Source of the DNA: Companilactobacillus formosensis
Lineage (GTDB): Bacteria; Bacillota; Bacilli; Lactobacillales; Lactobacillaceae
NCBI RefSeq assembly: GCF_005405305.1
Contig: NZ_BJDU01000010.1
Coordinates: 1 to 64,000, forward strand
Direction of reading: 5' to 3'
DNA length: 64,000 nt
Shown here: piece by piece, positions 20,356 through 29,686 of the stretch
Layout of the letters: every line of letters starts with the position of its first letter
How positions within the stretch are numbered: position 1 is the first letter of the stretch
Program-made: the position numbers and the translations under genes
Notes under the pieces: model-generated
What the model was told of the DNA's origin: nothing
Database searches by the model: none
What the model saw: the letters and a program-made list of their open reading frames with translations, nothing else

Positions 20356-23241
20356 ATGAATACCAACCAAGAAATCAACAAAGGTGTAAACTTTGGCTTT
20401 ATCGACAATTCAATCCAATCACTATCTCGCTATCAACCAGCTCTAGTGACCAACCAAAATGGCACAGTTCTCGACACGATTGAAGATGAACTGCGTAATG
20501 CCACAACATTTACGATTGCAGTTGCCTTTGTTACTTCTGGTGGTCTACTAGATCTAAAGAGTACCCTAGCTGACCTTGCAACTCACGGTGTTCACGGGAA
20601 ACTTATTACTTCAACTTACCTTGGTTTCAACAATCCTCAAGTCTTTGAAGATTTACTCCAAATTCCCAATCTCGATGTCAAAGTTTTAGATCAAGATGGA
20701 TTTCACACTAAGGCTTATTATTTCAATCACGACGACTACGAAAGTCTAGTAATTGGAAGTGCCAACTTAACTCAAAACGCTTTGAAAAATAATTTTGAAT
20801 GGAATCTACGCATCACTTCAACTGAACGCGGTGAAATTGTTCGTAATGCTAAATCTGAACTGGAGAAACTTTGGCAACAGGCTACTCCACTAACTCAAGC
20901 ATGGATTGATGAATACAAAGAGGATTGGCAACCAAATTACTCATCGTTTTCTCGAAAGAAAAAAATTAATAAATCTGGCAAAATCATTCCCAATCAGATG
21001 CAAAAGCCAGCTTTAGAAGCTTTGAAACACCTTCGAGATGCTCAACATGCCAAAAAAGGCCTAGTCGTTGCGGCCACTGGAACTGGAAAAACTTACTTAG
21101 CAGCTTTTGATGTCCAACAATTTCAACCTAAACGACTATTATTTGTCGTCCATCGAGAACAAATTTTGCGCAAAGCAATGTCTAGTTTTCGAGAGATTTT
21201 AGGTGGTTCTGACAGTGATTACGGCATTCTCAGCGGCAGTCAAAAAAATCTCAATGCTCGCTATCTTTTTGCCACCGTCAATATGGTTTCCAAAAAATCA
21301 ATCCGTGAACAGCTTGGTGCCAAAGCCTTTGACTACATAATCATCGACGAAGCTCATCGAGTTGGTCAAAATAATCACGGTGAAAAAGAAACTATGTACC
21401 AGCGTTTGATGAATTTTTACAAACCACAATTCATGTTGGGAATGACTGCCACTCCTGAACGAACTGATGGGACGAATGTCTACGAATATTTTGATTACAA
21501 TTTGGCCTATGAAATATCTTTGCTAGATTCATTGGATCATAATTTGTTGACGCCTTTTCACTACATTGGTGTCACTGACTATGAAAAAAATGGCGAAGTA
21601 ATCGACGACAAGACTAGTCTCAAGTATCTCGTATCCGACGAACGGGTTAATCATCTAATTGAAAAAACTAACTATTATGGTCCCAGAAAAGACTCTGTCC
21701 ACGGTTTAATTTTTGTCAGTCGTATTGCTGAGGGACATGAATTGACCATCAAACTGACTAATAAAGGTATCAATGCTCAATTTGTTTCCGCCGAAGATAC
21801 TGTCGAAGCACGCGAAAAAGCAGTTCACCGACTAACTAAAGGTGAACTGCAATATATCATCACGGTTGATATTTTTAATGAGGGTGTCGACATTCCAATT
21901 CTCAATCAAATTGTCATGATGCGTCCTACCAAATCTAGCATCATCTTCCTTCAACAATTAGGTCGTGGTTTGCGTAAATTTGCCCACAAAGAATACGTTA
22001 CTATTTTAGACTTCATCGGTAATTACGACGAAAATTATATGATCCCGATGGCCTTTGACCGTTCACACACTAATAATAAAGAAAAAATCCGTAAACAAAT
22101 TATCAGCCCCAGTATCTCCGGTGTTTCAACGATTCACTTTGAAGAAGTTGCTCGACAAAAAATTCTTGCTTCTGTTTCTAAAGCTCGCTTGAACGACATG
22201 AAACGATTCAAAACTGCTTATCAAAATCTCAAGGAAAAAATCGGCTTACGTCAACCCATGCTCTTGGATTTTGCCAAAATGGGTAACATCGAAGTTCCTG
22301 ATATAATTGATAAATTCGTCACTCTCTACGATATGCAAAACAAATTTGAAGATGATTTTTCAAACGTCCTCACTGAAAAACAATATGCCTTTTTAAAATT
22401 CATCTCCGCAGAAATCACCGTTTCCAAACGCCCTGTTGAAGCTTGGATTTTGAAACAATTATTAGACAAACCAGTTTTAAATGATGAAGAAATTTTATCA
22501 GGCTTAAAAGTCCAAAATATTTTTTGCGATAAAGAAACTTTGGATAACGTGGCATCAGTTTTGTGCTTCAATTATTTCTCAAAAGTAAAACGAAAGAAAT
22601 ACGGTCAAATGATTTTGATCGACCGCACTAACAACAAGTGGACTTTCACTTCAGAATTACAACAACTGCTGCAATCACTAATTTTTAAAAGTTATTTTGA
22701 AGATGCCCTTGATGCAAATCTCTGGAATGTATCGCAAAACCCAGAAATTTACCAAAATAGATTCACTATCGGAGAAAAATACTACCGTCCGGATATTATT
22801 AAGATGCTGAATTGGACAAAGGAACCCAACTACATAAATATCGGTGGCTATGCTCTAAGAGATGATGAACGTTTCCTCCCTGTCTTTATCTCTTTGAAGA
22901 AAAATAAAAAAATTCAAAATAAGCTAGTCTATGACAACACTTTTCTCGACCGTTCAACAATTCCCCTATTTTCTAAAAGTGGGCGTACAACTTCTAGTGC
23001 AGTAGAAAGTAAATTATTAAAAAATAAAGATTTCAGCATGATTCAACTATTCATCAGAAAATCTAACGACGACCGCATAGATGGCAAGGACTTCTACTAT
23101 CTTGGATCCGCAAAAACACTCAGTGCTAAAGATATCACCGAAGAAAATATCGACGGCAAGCCAACCAAGTTAGTTGAATTTATCTTGCGATTAGAACACG
23201 AAGTCGACCTAGGCTTATACAGATTTTTAACTGAGGACTAA
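20356..23241 (+). CDS. PLD nuclease-SF2 helicase-DUF3427 protein, copy 2
   Basis: 961 residues, collinear with copy 1 over the full length and about two thirds identical by eye. It is most alike in the PLD and helicase parts and least alike between the helicase and DUF3427. All motifs are intact: HTK...GSANLTQNAL, ATGTGKT, DEAH, MTATPERTDG, QQLGRGLRK. TTAGGAG precedes the ATG, so unlike copy 1 it has its own start signals. No NUDIX gene precedes it. Codon use has more C-ending codons than copy 1, which argues against a recent in-place duplication. The end overlaps the convergent MocR gene by 15 bases. Confidence 0.85.
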   Translation: MNTNQEINKGVNFGFIDNSIQSLSRYQPALVTNQNGTVLDTIEDELRNATTFTIAVAFVTSGGLLDLKSTLADLATHGVHGKLITSTYLGFNNPQVFEDLLQIPNLDVKVLDQDGFHTKAYYFNHDDYESLVIGSANLTQNALKNNFEWNLRITSTERGEIVRNAKSELEKLWQQATPLTQAWIDEYKEDWQPNYSSFSRKKKINKSGKIIPNQMQKPALEALKHLRDAQHAKKGLVVAATGTGKTYLAAFDVQQFQPKRLLFVVHREQILRKAMSSFREILGGSDSDYGILSGSQKNLNARYLFATVNMVSKKSIREQLGAKAFDYIIIDEAHRVGQNNHGEKETMYQRLMNFYKPQFMLGMTATPERTDGTNVYEYFDYNLAYEISLLDSLDHNLLTPFHYIGVTDYEKNGEVIDDKTSLKYLVSDERVNHLIEKTNYYGPRKDSVHGLIFVSRIAEGHELTIKLTNKGINAQFVSAEDTVEAREKAVHRLTKGELQYIITVDIFNEGVDIPILNQIVMMRPTKSSIIFLQQLGRGLRKFAHKEYVTILDFIGNYDENYMIPMAFDRSHTNNKEKIRKQIISPSISGVSTIHFEEVARQKILASVSKARLNDMKRFKTAYQNLKEKIGLRQPMLLDFAKMGNIEVPDIIDKFVTLYDMQNKFEDDFSNVLTEKQYAFLKFISAEITVSKRPVEAWILKQLLDKPVLNDEEILSGLKVQNIFCDKETLDNVASVLCFNYFSKVKRKKYGQMILIDRTNNKWTFTSELQQLLQSLIFKSYFEDALDANLWNVSQNPEIYQNRFTIGEKYYRPDIIKMLNWTKEPNYINIGGYALRDDERFLPVFISLKKNKKIQNKLVYDNTFLDRSTIPLFSKSGRTTSSAVESKLLKNKDFSMIQLFIRKSNDDRIDGKDFYYLGSAKTLSAKDITEENIDGKPTKLVEFILRLEHEVDLGLYRFLTED

Positions 23242-24678
23242 ATCGGCAATTTTTCTCATAGCATCGTTGAATTCTTTTTCCGTGACATAAGCAAACGAAA
23301 TTCGTAACGAACGATTGTGGCGAAAGTCATAAATATCACCAGGATTCAAAAGTATCCCTTTATCCAAGGCTCTCTCAAACAAATCATCAGCTTCTACATC
23401 AGGATTAAAAGTCAGCCAAATATAAAAACCGCCAACTGGCACGTCCCATGTAGCAATATCCTTAAAATATTTTTCCAAAGTTTCCAAGGCATTATCACGA
23501 CGTTTCTTCAAAGTAATCTTCAAATCAGCCAAGTATTGATCATACATACCACTTTCCAAAAACTCCGCAAACACTAGTTGCGACAAAGAACTTGCTCCAT
23601 AGTCCATTTGCATTTTGGCATCTCCTAGTCGCTTGATAACTGCCTCTGGAGCAATTACCCAACCAATTCTCAGTCCCGGTGCCAAAGCTTTCGAAGCACT
23701 GCCTAAATACATCACCATACCATTTCCATCGATTGCCTTGAGTGGACGTGGTGCTTTTTTAAAACACAATTCTTGATAGACTCCATCTTCTATGATTGGC
23801 AGTCTATTTTTTATGCAAAAATTCATCAGTTCTTGACGACGAACATCACTCATTGTAATGCCAGTAGGATTTTGATTAGTCGGAATCGTATAAAGAATTG
23901 CCGGCTGGTTTTCTTTTAAAAATTTCTCCATTTTCCAATATTCCAAGCCTTCATGATCCATAGAAATGCCGTTTAATTTCAACCCAGTCGACTGAAACAT
24001 CTGTATTGATTTCAGATAAGTCGGCGCCTCAGTAAAAACAGTGCTGCCTTCTTCCAACATGCACGACGAAATCAGTTGCAAACCTTGCAGTGCACCTGAA
24101 GTTATCAAGATATTATCTACTGATGCTTTTACTCCAATTTTTCTCATGTGTTCAACTATCGCCAAACGCAAATTCATCATTCCTAAAGGTTCAGCGTATC
24201 CTAAAGAAGTAACCTCGATACTCAATTTTTGCATAATTTTTGACCACATTTTTTGCGGGAATAATCGTGGATCTAATTCACCAGTTCCCAAACGAATGAT
24301 ATCTGGTGAAAATTCCAATTGATTTATCTGCTGCAGCCGACGGTCACTTTCTTTTAAATATCCGGCTGAAATAAATTTTTTCCAACTTGGTTTGGTTGGC
24401 AACATCACCGACCAGGTATTACTGACAATCCTCGTTCCCGCACCGTGTTGGCCAGAAATAATTCCATAAGACGTCAGTTCATCGATAGCTGTTGAAATGG
24501 TGCTACGATTGACTTTGAACATCAATGCTAAAGCCCGTTGTGACGGCAATCTTGAGTTGATAGGCCAAGCTCCACTAGCGACTTGATCACAGACGTATTG
24601 CACGATTTGGCGGTAAACCGGAATTTTAACTTTTTTATCAGGTTGCCAAGTAATTTGTAGTGGTATATTTTTTTGCAT
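23227..24678 (-). CDS. MocR family (GntR-aminotransferase) regulator
   Basis: 483 residues. A GntR-type winged helix (about 15-80, with LPSQRALALMFKVNRSTIS) is fused to a fold-type I aminotransferase-like domain. The PLP lysine is in GSASKALAPGLRIGW near residue 320. Members such as PdxR and GabR use PLP as an effector. It is divergent from a LysE-family exporter, which is the likely target. Repeated TTTGG-TGG motifs lie in the shared promoter region. Confidence 0.88.
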   Translation of the reverse strand: MQKNIPLQITWQPDKKVKIPVYRQIVQYVCDQVASGAWPINSRLPSQRALALMFKVNRSTISTAIDELTSYGIISGQHGAGTRIVSNTWSVMLPTKPSWKKFISAGYLKESDRRLQQINQLEFSPDIIRLGTGELDPRLFPQKMWSKIMQKLSIEVTSLGYAEPLGMMNLRLAIVEHMRKIGVKASVDNILITSGALQGLQLISSCMLEEGSTVFTEAPTYLKSIQMFQSTGLKLNGISMDHEGLEYWKMEKFLKENQPAILYTIPTNQNPTGITMSDVRRQELMNFCIKNRLPIIEDGVYQELCFKKAPRPLKAIDGNGMVMYLGSASKALAPGLRIGWVIAPEAVIKRLGDAKMQMDYGASSLSQLVFAEFLESGMYDQYLADLKITLKKRRDNALETLEKYFKDIATWDVPVGGFYIWLTFNPDVEADDLFERALDKGILLNPGDIYDFRHNRSLRISFAYVTEKEFNDAMRKIADLVLS

Positions 24679-24689
24679 GATTAACTCCT

Positions 24690-24790
24690 TTTGGTTGGGT
24701 AAAGTTAATCAATTTGGATGGTTACTTTACTCTCTAACACTTATATAATCGTTAATGTCGGTAAAAATCAATACAATTTGGTTGGTAAAG
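24690..24790. promoter_or_regulatory. MocR operator candidates, three direct repeats
   Basis: TTTGGTTGGGTAAAG (24690-24704), TTTGGATGGTTACTTTAC (24713-24730) and TTTGGTTGGTAAAG (24777-24790) repeat in the same direction between the MocR gene and the exporter. MocR proteins commonly bind direct repeats, so these are plausible sites. Confidence 0.45.
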
Positions 24791-24801
24791 GGGGACTAAT
24801 C

Positions 24802-25419
24802 ATGAACTTTTTCTTACAGGGATTAACTATGGGGATTGCTTACGATGCGCCAATCGGTTTAGCAAATTTATTCGTCATCAATTCTGCTCTGACTCAGACG
24901 CGCAAAAAGTCACTATTGACGGCAATTATCATCATCATTTTTGATGTAAGTCTAGCCTTTGCCTGTTTCTTTGGTATCGGTGCTATCATGAAAAAATTCG
25001 AATGGCTACAATTGATTATCTTGTTGGTCGGCAGTTTGATCGTAATTTATATGGGAATAAATCTCCTACGCTCGCAAACGACTGATATCAGTGCCGAAGC
25101 TACAACTGAAATGACACTTTTCAAAACCATTTCTTCAGCTTTTGTAGTCATTTGGTTCAACCCACAAGCAATTATCGACGGTTCAATGATGCTGGGAGCT
25201 TTTCAAGTGACTTTGCCTAGCTACAGCCACCCTATTTTTATCACCGGAGTGGGAATTGCTTCTGCTCTCTGGTTCATTTTATTGAGCATTATTGTTTCTA
25301 AATTTAAAGATAAATTCAACGCTAAAGTATTGAGAATTATCAATCTAATCTGTGGAATAATCATTATTCTTTACGGTGGTAAACTATTTTGGAATTTTAT
25401 TACTTTGTTAATAGCGTAA
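24802..25419 (+). CDS. LysE family exporter
   Basis: 205 residues with about six transmembrane helices. The N terminus (FLQGLTMGIAYDAPIGLANLF) has the proline/glycine loop of the LysE/ArgO/RhtB fold, and a second conserved loop reads WFNPQAIID. Such proteins export amino acids or related metabolites. AAAGGGGGA supports ATG 24802; an upstream TTG-type frame extension has no such site. Likely controlled by the divergent MocR protein. Confidence 0.82.
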   Translation: MNFFLQGLTMGIAYDAPIGLANLFVINSALTQTRKKSLLTAIIIIIFDVSLAFACFFGIGAIMKKFEWLQLIILLVGSLIVIYMGINLLRSQTTDISAEATTEMTLFKTISSAFVVIWFNPQAIIDGSMMLGAFQVTLPSYSHPIFITGVGIASALWFILLSIIVSKFKDKFNAKVLRIINLICGIIIILYGGKLFWNFITLLIA

Positions 25420-25435
25420 AAATAGCCTCAAGTTC

Positions 25436-25457
25436 TCAACTGAACTTGGGGTTTTAC
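25436..25457 (+). terminator. Terminator of the LysE-type gene
   Basis: A 10-bp stem CCTCAAGTTC/GAACTTGGGG with a short T-rich tail. Confidence 0.7.
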
Positions 25458-25533
25458 TTATTCTTTGAGCTTTTCAATCATTAATTATCCTCTAATAATT
25501 CATGCCAAAATTAATAAAAATCAAATTTACTTG

Positions 25534-25561
25534 TTTACATTTTCAAAAAAGATGCTAATAT
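25534..25561 (+). promoter_or_regulatory. Promoter of the asnA T-box transcript
   Basis: TTTACA, a 16-base spacer and TAATAT, ending about 25 bases before the T-box stem I. Confidence 0.55.
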
Positions 25562-25586
25562 TAGTGTCACAAGATAAAAAACGACA

Positions 25587-25859
25587 AGAAAGAGGAGTAG
25601 AATCTTCCACACTAACAGTGAGTTGGGAATGGTGAGAACCCAATTAGTAAATGGATTTTTCGAATAACACTTTCTTAATGTTTCTGGCTAAAATGAGCAA
25701 TCAAAGTAAGTACAGACGTTAACCGGTACGTTACCATCGGTGGAACATGTTAGTGTTCTTATTGAGCTGGTCTATTTTATATAGGCAACTTGGGTGGTAC
25801 CGCGAAGTCTTTCGTCCCAGTTATTATTAATTTAATAACTGCGATGAAAGACTTTTTTA
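25587..25859 (+). promoter_or_regulatory. T-box leader of asnA
   Basis: Stem I is closed by AGAAAG/CTTTCT and carries GAGGAGTAG near its base (the AGTA S-turn). The right arm of its lower loop reads ATAACAC, so the specifier is AAC (Asn) followed by a purine. The T-box GGGTGGTACCGCG lies at 25792-25804. A long terminator, AGTCTTTC with GAAAGACT around a second stem and a T run, ends at 25859. Uncharged tRNA-Asn should stabilise the antiterminator, fitting the downstream asparagine synthetase. Confidence 0.93.
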
Positions 25860-25910
25860 TTTTGCAAAGAATAAGGTTGACCAATCGGCCACTAATTGGA
25901 GGAAAACTAT

Positions 25911-26918
25911 ATGAACTTAATTATACCTAAGGATTATGATCCAAAATTATCTGTTAAAGAAACACAAAAAGCTATTCAATACATCCGTGAAACATTCCAA
26001 GATGAATTTGGTAAAGAATTGAATTTGTCACGTCTCTCAGCACCTATGATGGTTGAAAAAGGTACTGGTTTGAATGATAACCTTAATGGTGTGGAATCTC
26101 CTGTTTCCTTCACTATGAAAGGTCTACCTGGCGAAACTATCGAAATCGTCCACTCTTTGGCTAAATGGAAACGTCTAGCTTTGAAACGTTATGGCTTTGG
26201 TATGCACGAAGGTATCTACACAAACATGAACGCTATCAGAAAAGATGAAGATCTCGATAACATCCACTCAATCTACGTTGACCAATGGGACTGGGAAAAA
26301 ATCATCGCCAAAGATGAACGTAACACTGCGGCTTTGAAGCACACTGTTCGTCAAATTTTCAAAGTTATCAAGCATATGGAACACGAAGTTTGGTACAAAT
26401 TCCCTAAGGCTGTTCACCACTTGCCTGACGAAATTCACTTCGTAACAACTCAAGAACTAGAAGATAGATGGCCTGACAAGACACCTAAGGAACGTGAAGA
26501 TGCTATTTGTAAAGAACTCGGTTGTGTCTTCTTAATGCAAATCGGTGGACCTATGAAGAGTGGTAAACGCCATGACGGTCGTGCCCCTGACTACGATGAC
26601 TGGAAACTAAATGGTGATATTTTATTCTGGTATGAACCTTTACAACACGCCCTAGAAATCTCAAGTATGGGTATCCGTGTCAGTGAAGAATCAATGAGAG
26701 AACAATTAAAGATTGCTCATGCTGAAGACCGTGAAAAACTTCCATTCCACCAAATGTTATTAAACGGCGAACTACCATACACAATCGGTGGTGGTATCGG
26801 ACAATCTCGTCTATGTATGTTACTTCTTGGCAAAGCTCACGTTGGTGAAGTCCAAGCTGCTGTTTGGCCAGAAGACTTACGTCAAAAATGTGAAGAAAAC
26901 GACATTCACTTGCTATAA
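25911..26918 (+). CDS. asnA: Aspartate-ammonia ligase (asparagine synthetase A)
   Basis: 335 residues, the usual length for AsnA, a class II tRNA-synthetase-like enzyme making asparagine from aspartate, ammonia and ATP. Recognisable blocks are VQRPLS-like ESPVSF near the N terminus, [17 protein letters not shown] and the C-terminal [14 protein letters not shown] with an 8-base gap supports ATG 25911. Control by the T-box leader matches this function. Confidence 0.95.
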   Translation: MNLIIPKDYDPKLSVKETQKAIQYIRETFQDEFGKELNLSRLSAPMMVEKGTGLNDNLNGVESPVSFTMKGLPGETIEIVHSLAKWKRLALKRYGFGMHEGIYTNMNAIRKDEDLDNIHSIYVDQWDWEKIIAKDERNTAALKHTVRQIFKVIKHMEHEVWYKFPKAVHHLPDEIHFVTTQELEDRWPDKTPKEREDAICKELGCVFLMQIGGPMKSGKRHDGRAPDYDDWKLNGDILFWYEPLQHALEISSMGIRVSEESMREQLKIAHAEDREKLPFHQMLLNGELPYTIGGGIGQSRLCMLLLGKAHVGEVQAAVWPEDLRQKCEENDIHLL

Positions 26919-26925
26919 AACAAAA

Positions 26926-26955
26926 AGTCACTGATTAATTTCAGCGGCTTTTTTT
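26926..26955 (+). terminator. Terminator of asnA
   Basis: AGTCACTGA with TCAGCGGCT and a T run. It touches the stop of the convergent gene at 26954. Confidence 0.7.
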
Positions 26956-27310
26956 AGTTGATATCAAATAATTTTTTCATAGCTTCAAAGTTATCGGGAT
27001 ACTTGTTGGAACCAAAAATTTCTTTACTCTTACCGTTATCAAAAGAGACCTTTAAACTCCATTGAGTACCGTCCAAAATCTCATTATCACTATATTCGTC
27101 TTGCCAATCTTCCAAATGTAAATCAGCGATTCTTTTTTGTAATGATTTGATTTGTTCTTCACTCAAATCATTTTTTACAGCCGAACCCGAACGTTCAGAA
27201 TCCAGAATTCCTTTACTATATTTAAACGTTTTATTCAGCAGATCTATTTCACCAAACTCTGGCACGCCAAAAAATCCGCCTTCTTCAAAGAATAATTTAG
27301 TGATTCGCAT
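26954..27310 (-). CDS. Hypothetical protein
   Basis: 118 residues, soluble and acidic, no signal peptide. The C-terminal half reads WSLKVSF followed by KEIFGSNKYPDNF, a W-x-L then GxNxYPxNF arrangement seen in an uncharacterised group of small Firmicute proteins. GAGGTG precedes the ATG. Single gene, no informative neighbours. The following 150 bases to 27467 show no gene. Confidence 0.65.
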   Translation of the reverse strand: MRITKLFFEEGGFFGVPEFGEIDLLNKTFKYSKGILDSERSGSAVKNDLSEEQIKSLQKRIADLHLEDWQDEYSDNEILDGTQWSLKVSFDNGKSKEIFGSNKYPDNFEAMKKLFDIN

Positions 27311-27467
27311 AGTCTCACCTCTGGCTAATTTTTCTTCATTATATCAGCGCTAGCTTAATTTAAAAATAAACAGCTCTTCTCAATAAAGACTTAGCTTCGG
27401 TTAAGTATTCCGCCCTCCATAGCAAAGCAAAACAGTTGATAACATCCCACAAAAGGGGGACTAACTA

Positions 27468-28196
27468 TTATCCCCTAACTTCCTTTAAATAGTCGCTAAT
27501 TTCGTCGTACTCACCCAACTTCATAACCTTGTGAATATTTTCTTTCGTGATAGCTGAGTCGTTGGAAGAAAATTCATAGAAGTAATCAGTTAATAAATTA
27601 AATTTGGCAACTAATTCTTCATCCTCCAAGTTAGTTCTCTCACGTAAGGCTTGCATGATAACTTGAGCCCATTGATCATAATTCTTAAAAATGAAAACTG
27701 GTTTGGCACTGATTGAGAAGTCCAAAATTCGATCAATAATCAATGATGCAGCGTATTTAGCCGATTTCAAATCTACATAGCTTTTATCAGCTTTCAAAGT
27801 GGCGTCTTGATAGGCCAACAAATGCAAATCGCAAATCTTCAAATTGTCAAAATAAGTTTCATCTGCTTCATTTTTCAAAAAATCATAATATTTAACTTTT
27901 GAATCTTGGTGCAATAAGTAAAAGTAATATGAATCTAAATAATAATGTTCACTTTTGCCTGCTTTCAAATTACGCAATTCTTGTCCCAAAATATTGGTGT
28001 CCGTCGAGATAACCTCTTGAGAATAATTATTTACTTCCGGCTTCATCAGGCACAAAAATAAATTAGCCGTCTGTGGATTGCCAATAACTTGACTTGGATT
28101 GATATCTGTTTTACTAAAATCCAAAACTTCTTTATCCGCATCTAAAATTTTTTCATCTGTTTTAACCCATGGGTTGATATTTACTTTTAATCCCAT
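27468..28196 (-). CDS. Hypothetical protein, second gene of a two-gene unit
   Basis: 242 residues, soluble, rich in Asp, Tyr and Leu. I recognise no family. TAGGAGGG precedes the ATG. It starts 9 bases after the stop of the 117-residue protein upstream, so the two are almost certainly co-transcribed. The middle part (about 90-200) looks helical with aromatic residues; the end is acidic. Confidence 0.65.
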   Translation of the reverse strand: MGLKVNINPWVKTDEKILDADKEVLDFSKTDINPSQVIGNPQTANLFLCLMKPEVNNYSQEVISTDTNILGQELRNLKAGKSEHYYLDSYYFYLLHQDSKVKYYDFLKNEADETYFDNLKICDLHLLAYQDATLKADKSYVDLKSAKYAASLIIDRILDFSISAKPVFIFKNYDQWAQVIMQALRERTNLEDEELVAKFNLLTDYFYEFSSNDSAITKENIHKVMKLGEYDEISDYLKEVRG

Positions 28197-28205
28197 AATT
28201 CCCTC

Positions 28206-28559
28206 CTATTTAATCCGAAATCGCCGTGCTGTACGAAAATCATCAGGCAGTCCATCCACCACGTCCCCAACTCGACAATAATCAAACAAATTATTTTGAT
28301 ATGAACCATTTTTATCATAAATACTAGTCACGACGAATTGATTGTCATGATTTCTACTAATTCCAATGATAAATTCAATATCTGTTAAAATAATTTGTTT
28401 CATCGTAGCTTGTTTCAAAAGTTCCAATTCCTTTGGTTCTAAAAAGAAGAAGGATGTATTTTTAACAATAATTCGATGTAATTCTGAATCATTTTCTTCC
28501 AAAGGAACTAGTAAAACTTTGCTATGCGGTTTGCCGTCTCGATCATTTTCGACTTTCAT
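28206..28559 (-). CDS. Hypothetical protein, first gene of a two-gene unit
   Basis: 117 residues with no recognised domain. The predicted pattern is mostly beta strand, with a basic tail (FRTARRFRIK). An AAAGGAGGT site, nearly perfect, stands just before ATG 28559; a longer in-frame extension lacks such a signal. Paired with the 242-residue protein downstream. Confidence 0.65.
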   Translation of the reverse strand: MKVENDRDGKPHSKVLLVPLEENDSELHRIIVKNTSFFFLEPKELELLKQATMKQIILTDIEFIIGISRNHDNQFVVTSIYDKNGSYQNNLFDYCRVGDVVDGLPDDFRTARRFRIK

Positions 28560-28868
28560 TGCGACCTCCTTTATTTCTTCAACAACCATATTTTATAAAA
28601 CGGGTGTGACATATTATGTCGTTTTGCAATTTTAAAGACGAAAAATGACAATTTTTCCAACAAAAAAATTGTCATTAATATTTTTATTCAATTTTTTCAA
28701 AATATAATTGTTCAGAAAGATAATTTTCTTTGAACTAAGCATTTCAAACTACAACCTAGAACAAGTGAAATCGACTGAAAAGTAACTGAATTCAGCAGTT
28801 TCTTAATTTTACGAGAAATGTTATCCTATTGTACAATTGTTATAATAGTTAAAATAGAGGTGGATTAT
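28560..28868. other. 309-base gap with a 13-bp perfect inverted repeat
   Basis: No gene is supported. AATGACAATTTTT (28644-28656) and its exact complement at 28664-28676 form an inverted repeat with a 7-base loop and no clear T run after it. TATAAT at about 28841 is a probable -10 for the BI-1 gene, preceded by the palindrome ATTGTACAAT. Confidence 0.5.
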
Positions 28869-29567
28869 ATGCAAACAATAGACAAAGTAAAATCCGCTGG
28901 TTTGGCTAAATTCACATCCCTAGTATATTTATATACTGGTTTGGGAATTGCCTTTTGGATGATCAGCGCACAAGCCATTGCTAATAACCAAGCATTCTCA
29001 ATGGCAATATTCCAAGGAATGGCACAACATCGAATTATTTCCATGATTTTGATGATTGGTATTCCAATTGCTTTCATTAGCTTATGCGGACATTTCGCAA
29101 CGAGATCATACTTCCTAACTTTTCTTAGTTACTTAGCTTTCTTGTTCACATTGTCCTTTATAGGAGTTCCAATTTTCTACATTTACTCAGCTAGAAGTAT
29201 TGTTCAAATGTTATCTCTTACTTCAGTCGTCTTTATCGTTTCAGCTGCTATCGGTTTCTTTACTAAAAAGGACCTGATGAAGTGGAACCGCACTTTGATG
29301 ATTGGAATTATCTCAATTATCGCAATTGAAGCTATTAACTTATTGATTTTCAGAAGTACTCCATTGATGATGTTAGTCAGTGCAGCTATCGTTATTCTCT
29401 TCTTGTTCTACATTGCTTTTGATTCTCAAAACATCAAACGTATTTATCAAAACAATTCAACTTCAAATAGTCTCGGTGCAATTGCCTTACTTGCCTCAGT
29501 TACTTTGGTGCTTGACTTCATCAACGTCTTCTTGAGCTTGTTACAACTATTTGGGGATAATAACTAG
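28869..29567 (+). CDS. Bax inhibitor-1/YccA family membrane protein
   Basis: 232 residues with seven hydrophobic segments. The C terminus (LVLDFINVFLSLLQLFG) and the preceding FYIAFDSQNIKRIY match the BI-1/TMBIM family, where conserved acidic residues in the last loops are linked to a pH-gated calcium leak. GFFTKKDL in the middle is also typical. AGAGGTGG precedes ATG 28869. Single gene with its own terminator. Confidence 0.82.
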   Translation: MQTIDKVKSAGLAKFTSLVYLYTGLGIAFWMISAQAIANNQAFSMAIFQGMAQHRIISMILMIGIPIAFISLCGHFATRSYFLTFLSYLAFLFTLSFIGVPIFYIYSARSIVQMLSLTSVVFIVSAAIGFFTKKDLMKWNRTLMIGIISIIAIEAINLLIFRSTPLMMLVSAAIVILFLFYIAFDSQNIKRIYQNNSTSNSLGAIALLASVTLVLDFINVFLSLLQLFGDNN

Positions 29568-29570
29568 ATA

Positions 29571-29605
29571 AAAAATCGGACATTAAATTGTTCGATTTTT
29601 TTTAT
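29571..29605 (+). terminator. Terminator of the BI-1 gene
   Basis: AAATCGGACA with TGTTCGATTT and an eight-T run. Confidence 0.75.
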
Positions 29606-29686
29606 TTCTCATTGAAAACCCTTTACAAATAACCTATGATTATCTTGTCCTTTAATAGGGAATTAAATATTTAGGAGGGAAATAAT

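Noticed and set aside
17342-23241. Assignment as Mokosh system
   Set aside because: These are SF2 DEAH proteins with N-terminal PLD and C-terminal DUF3427; the known Mokosh proteins have a different helicase class and domain order, so only an analogy is justified.
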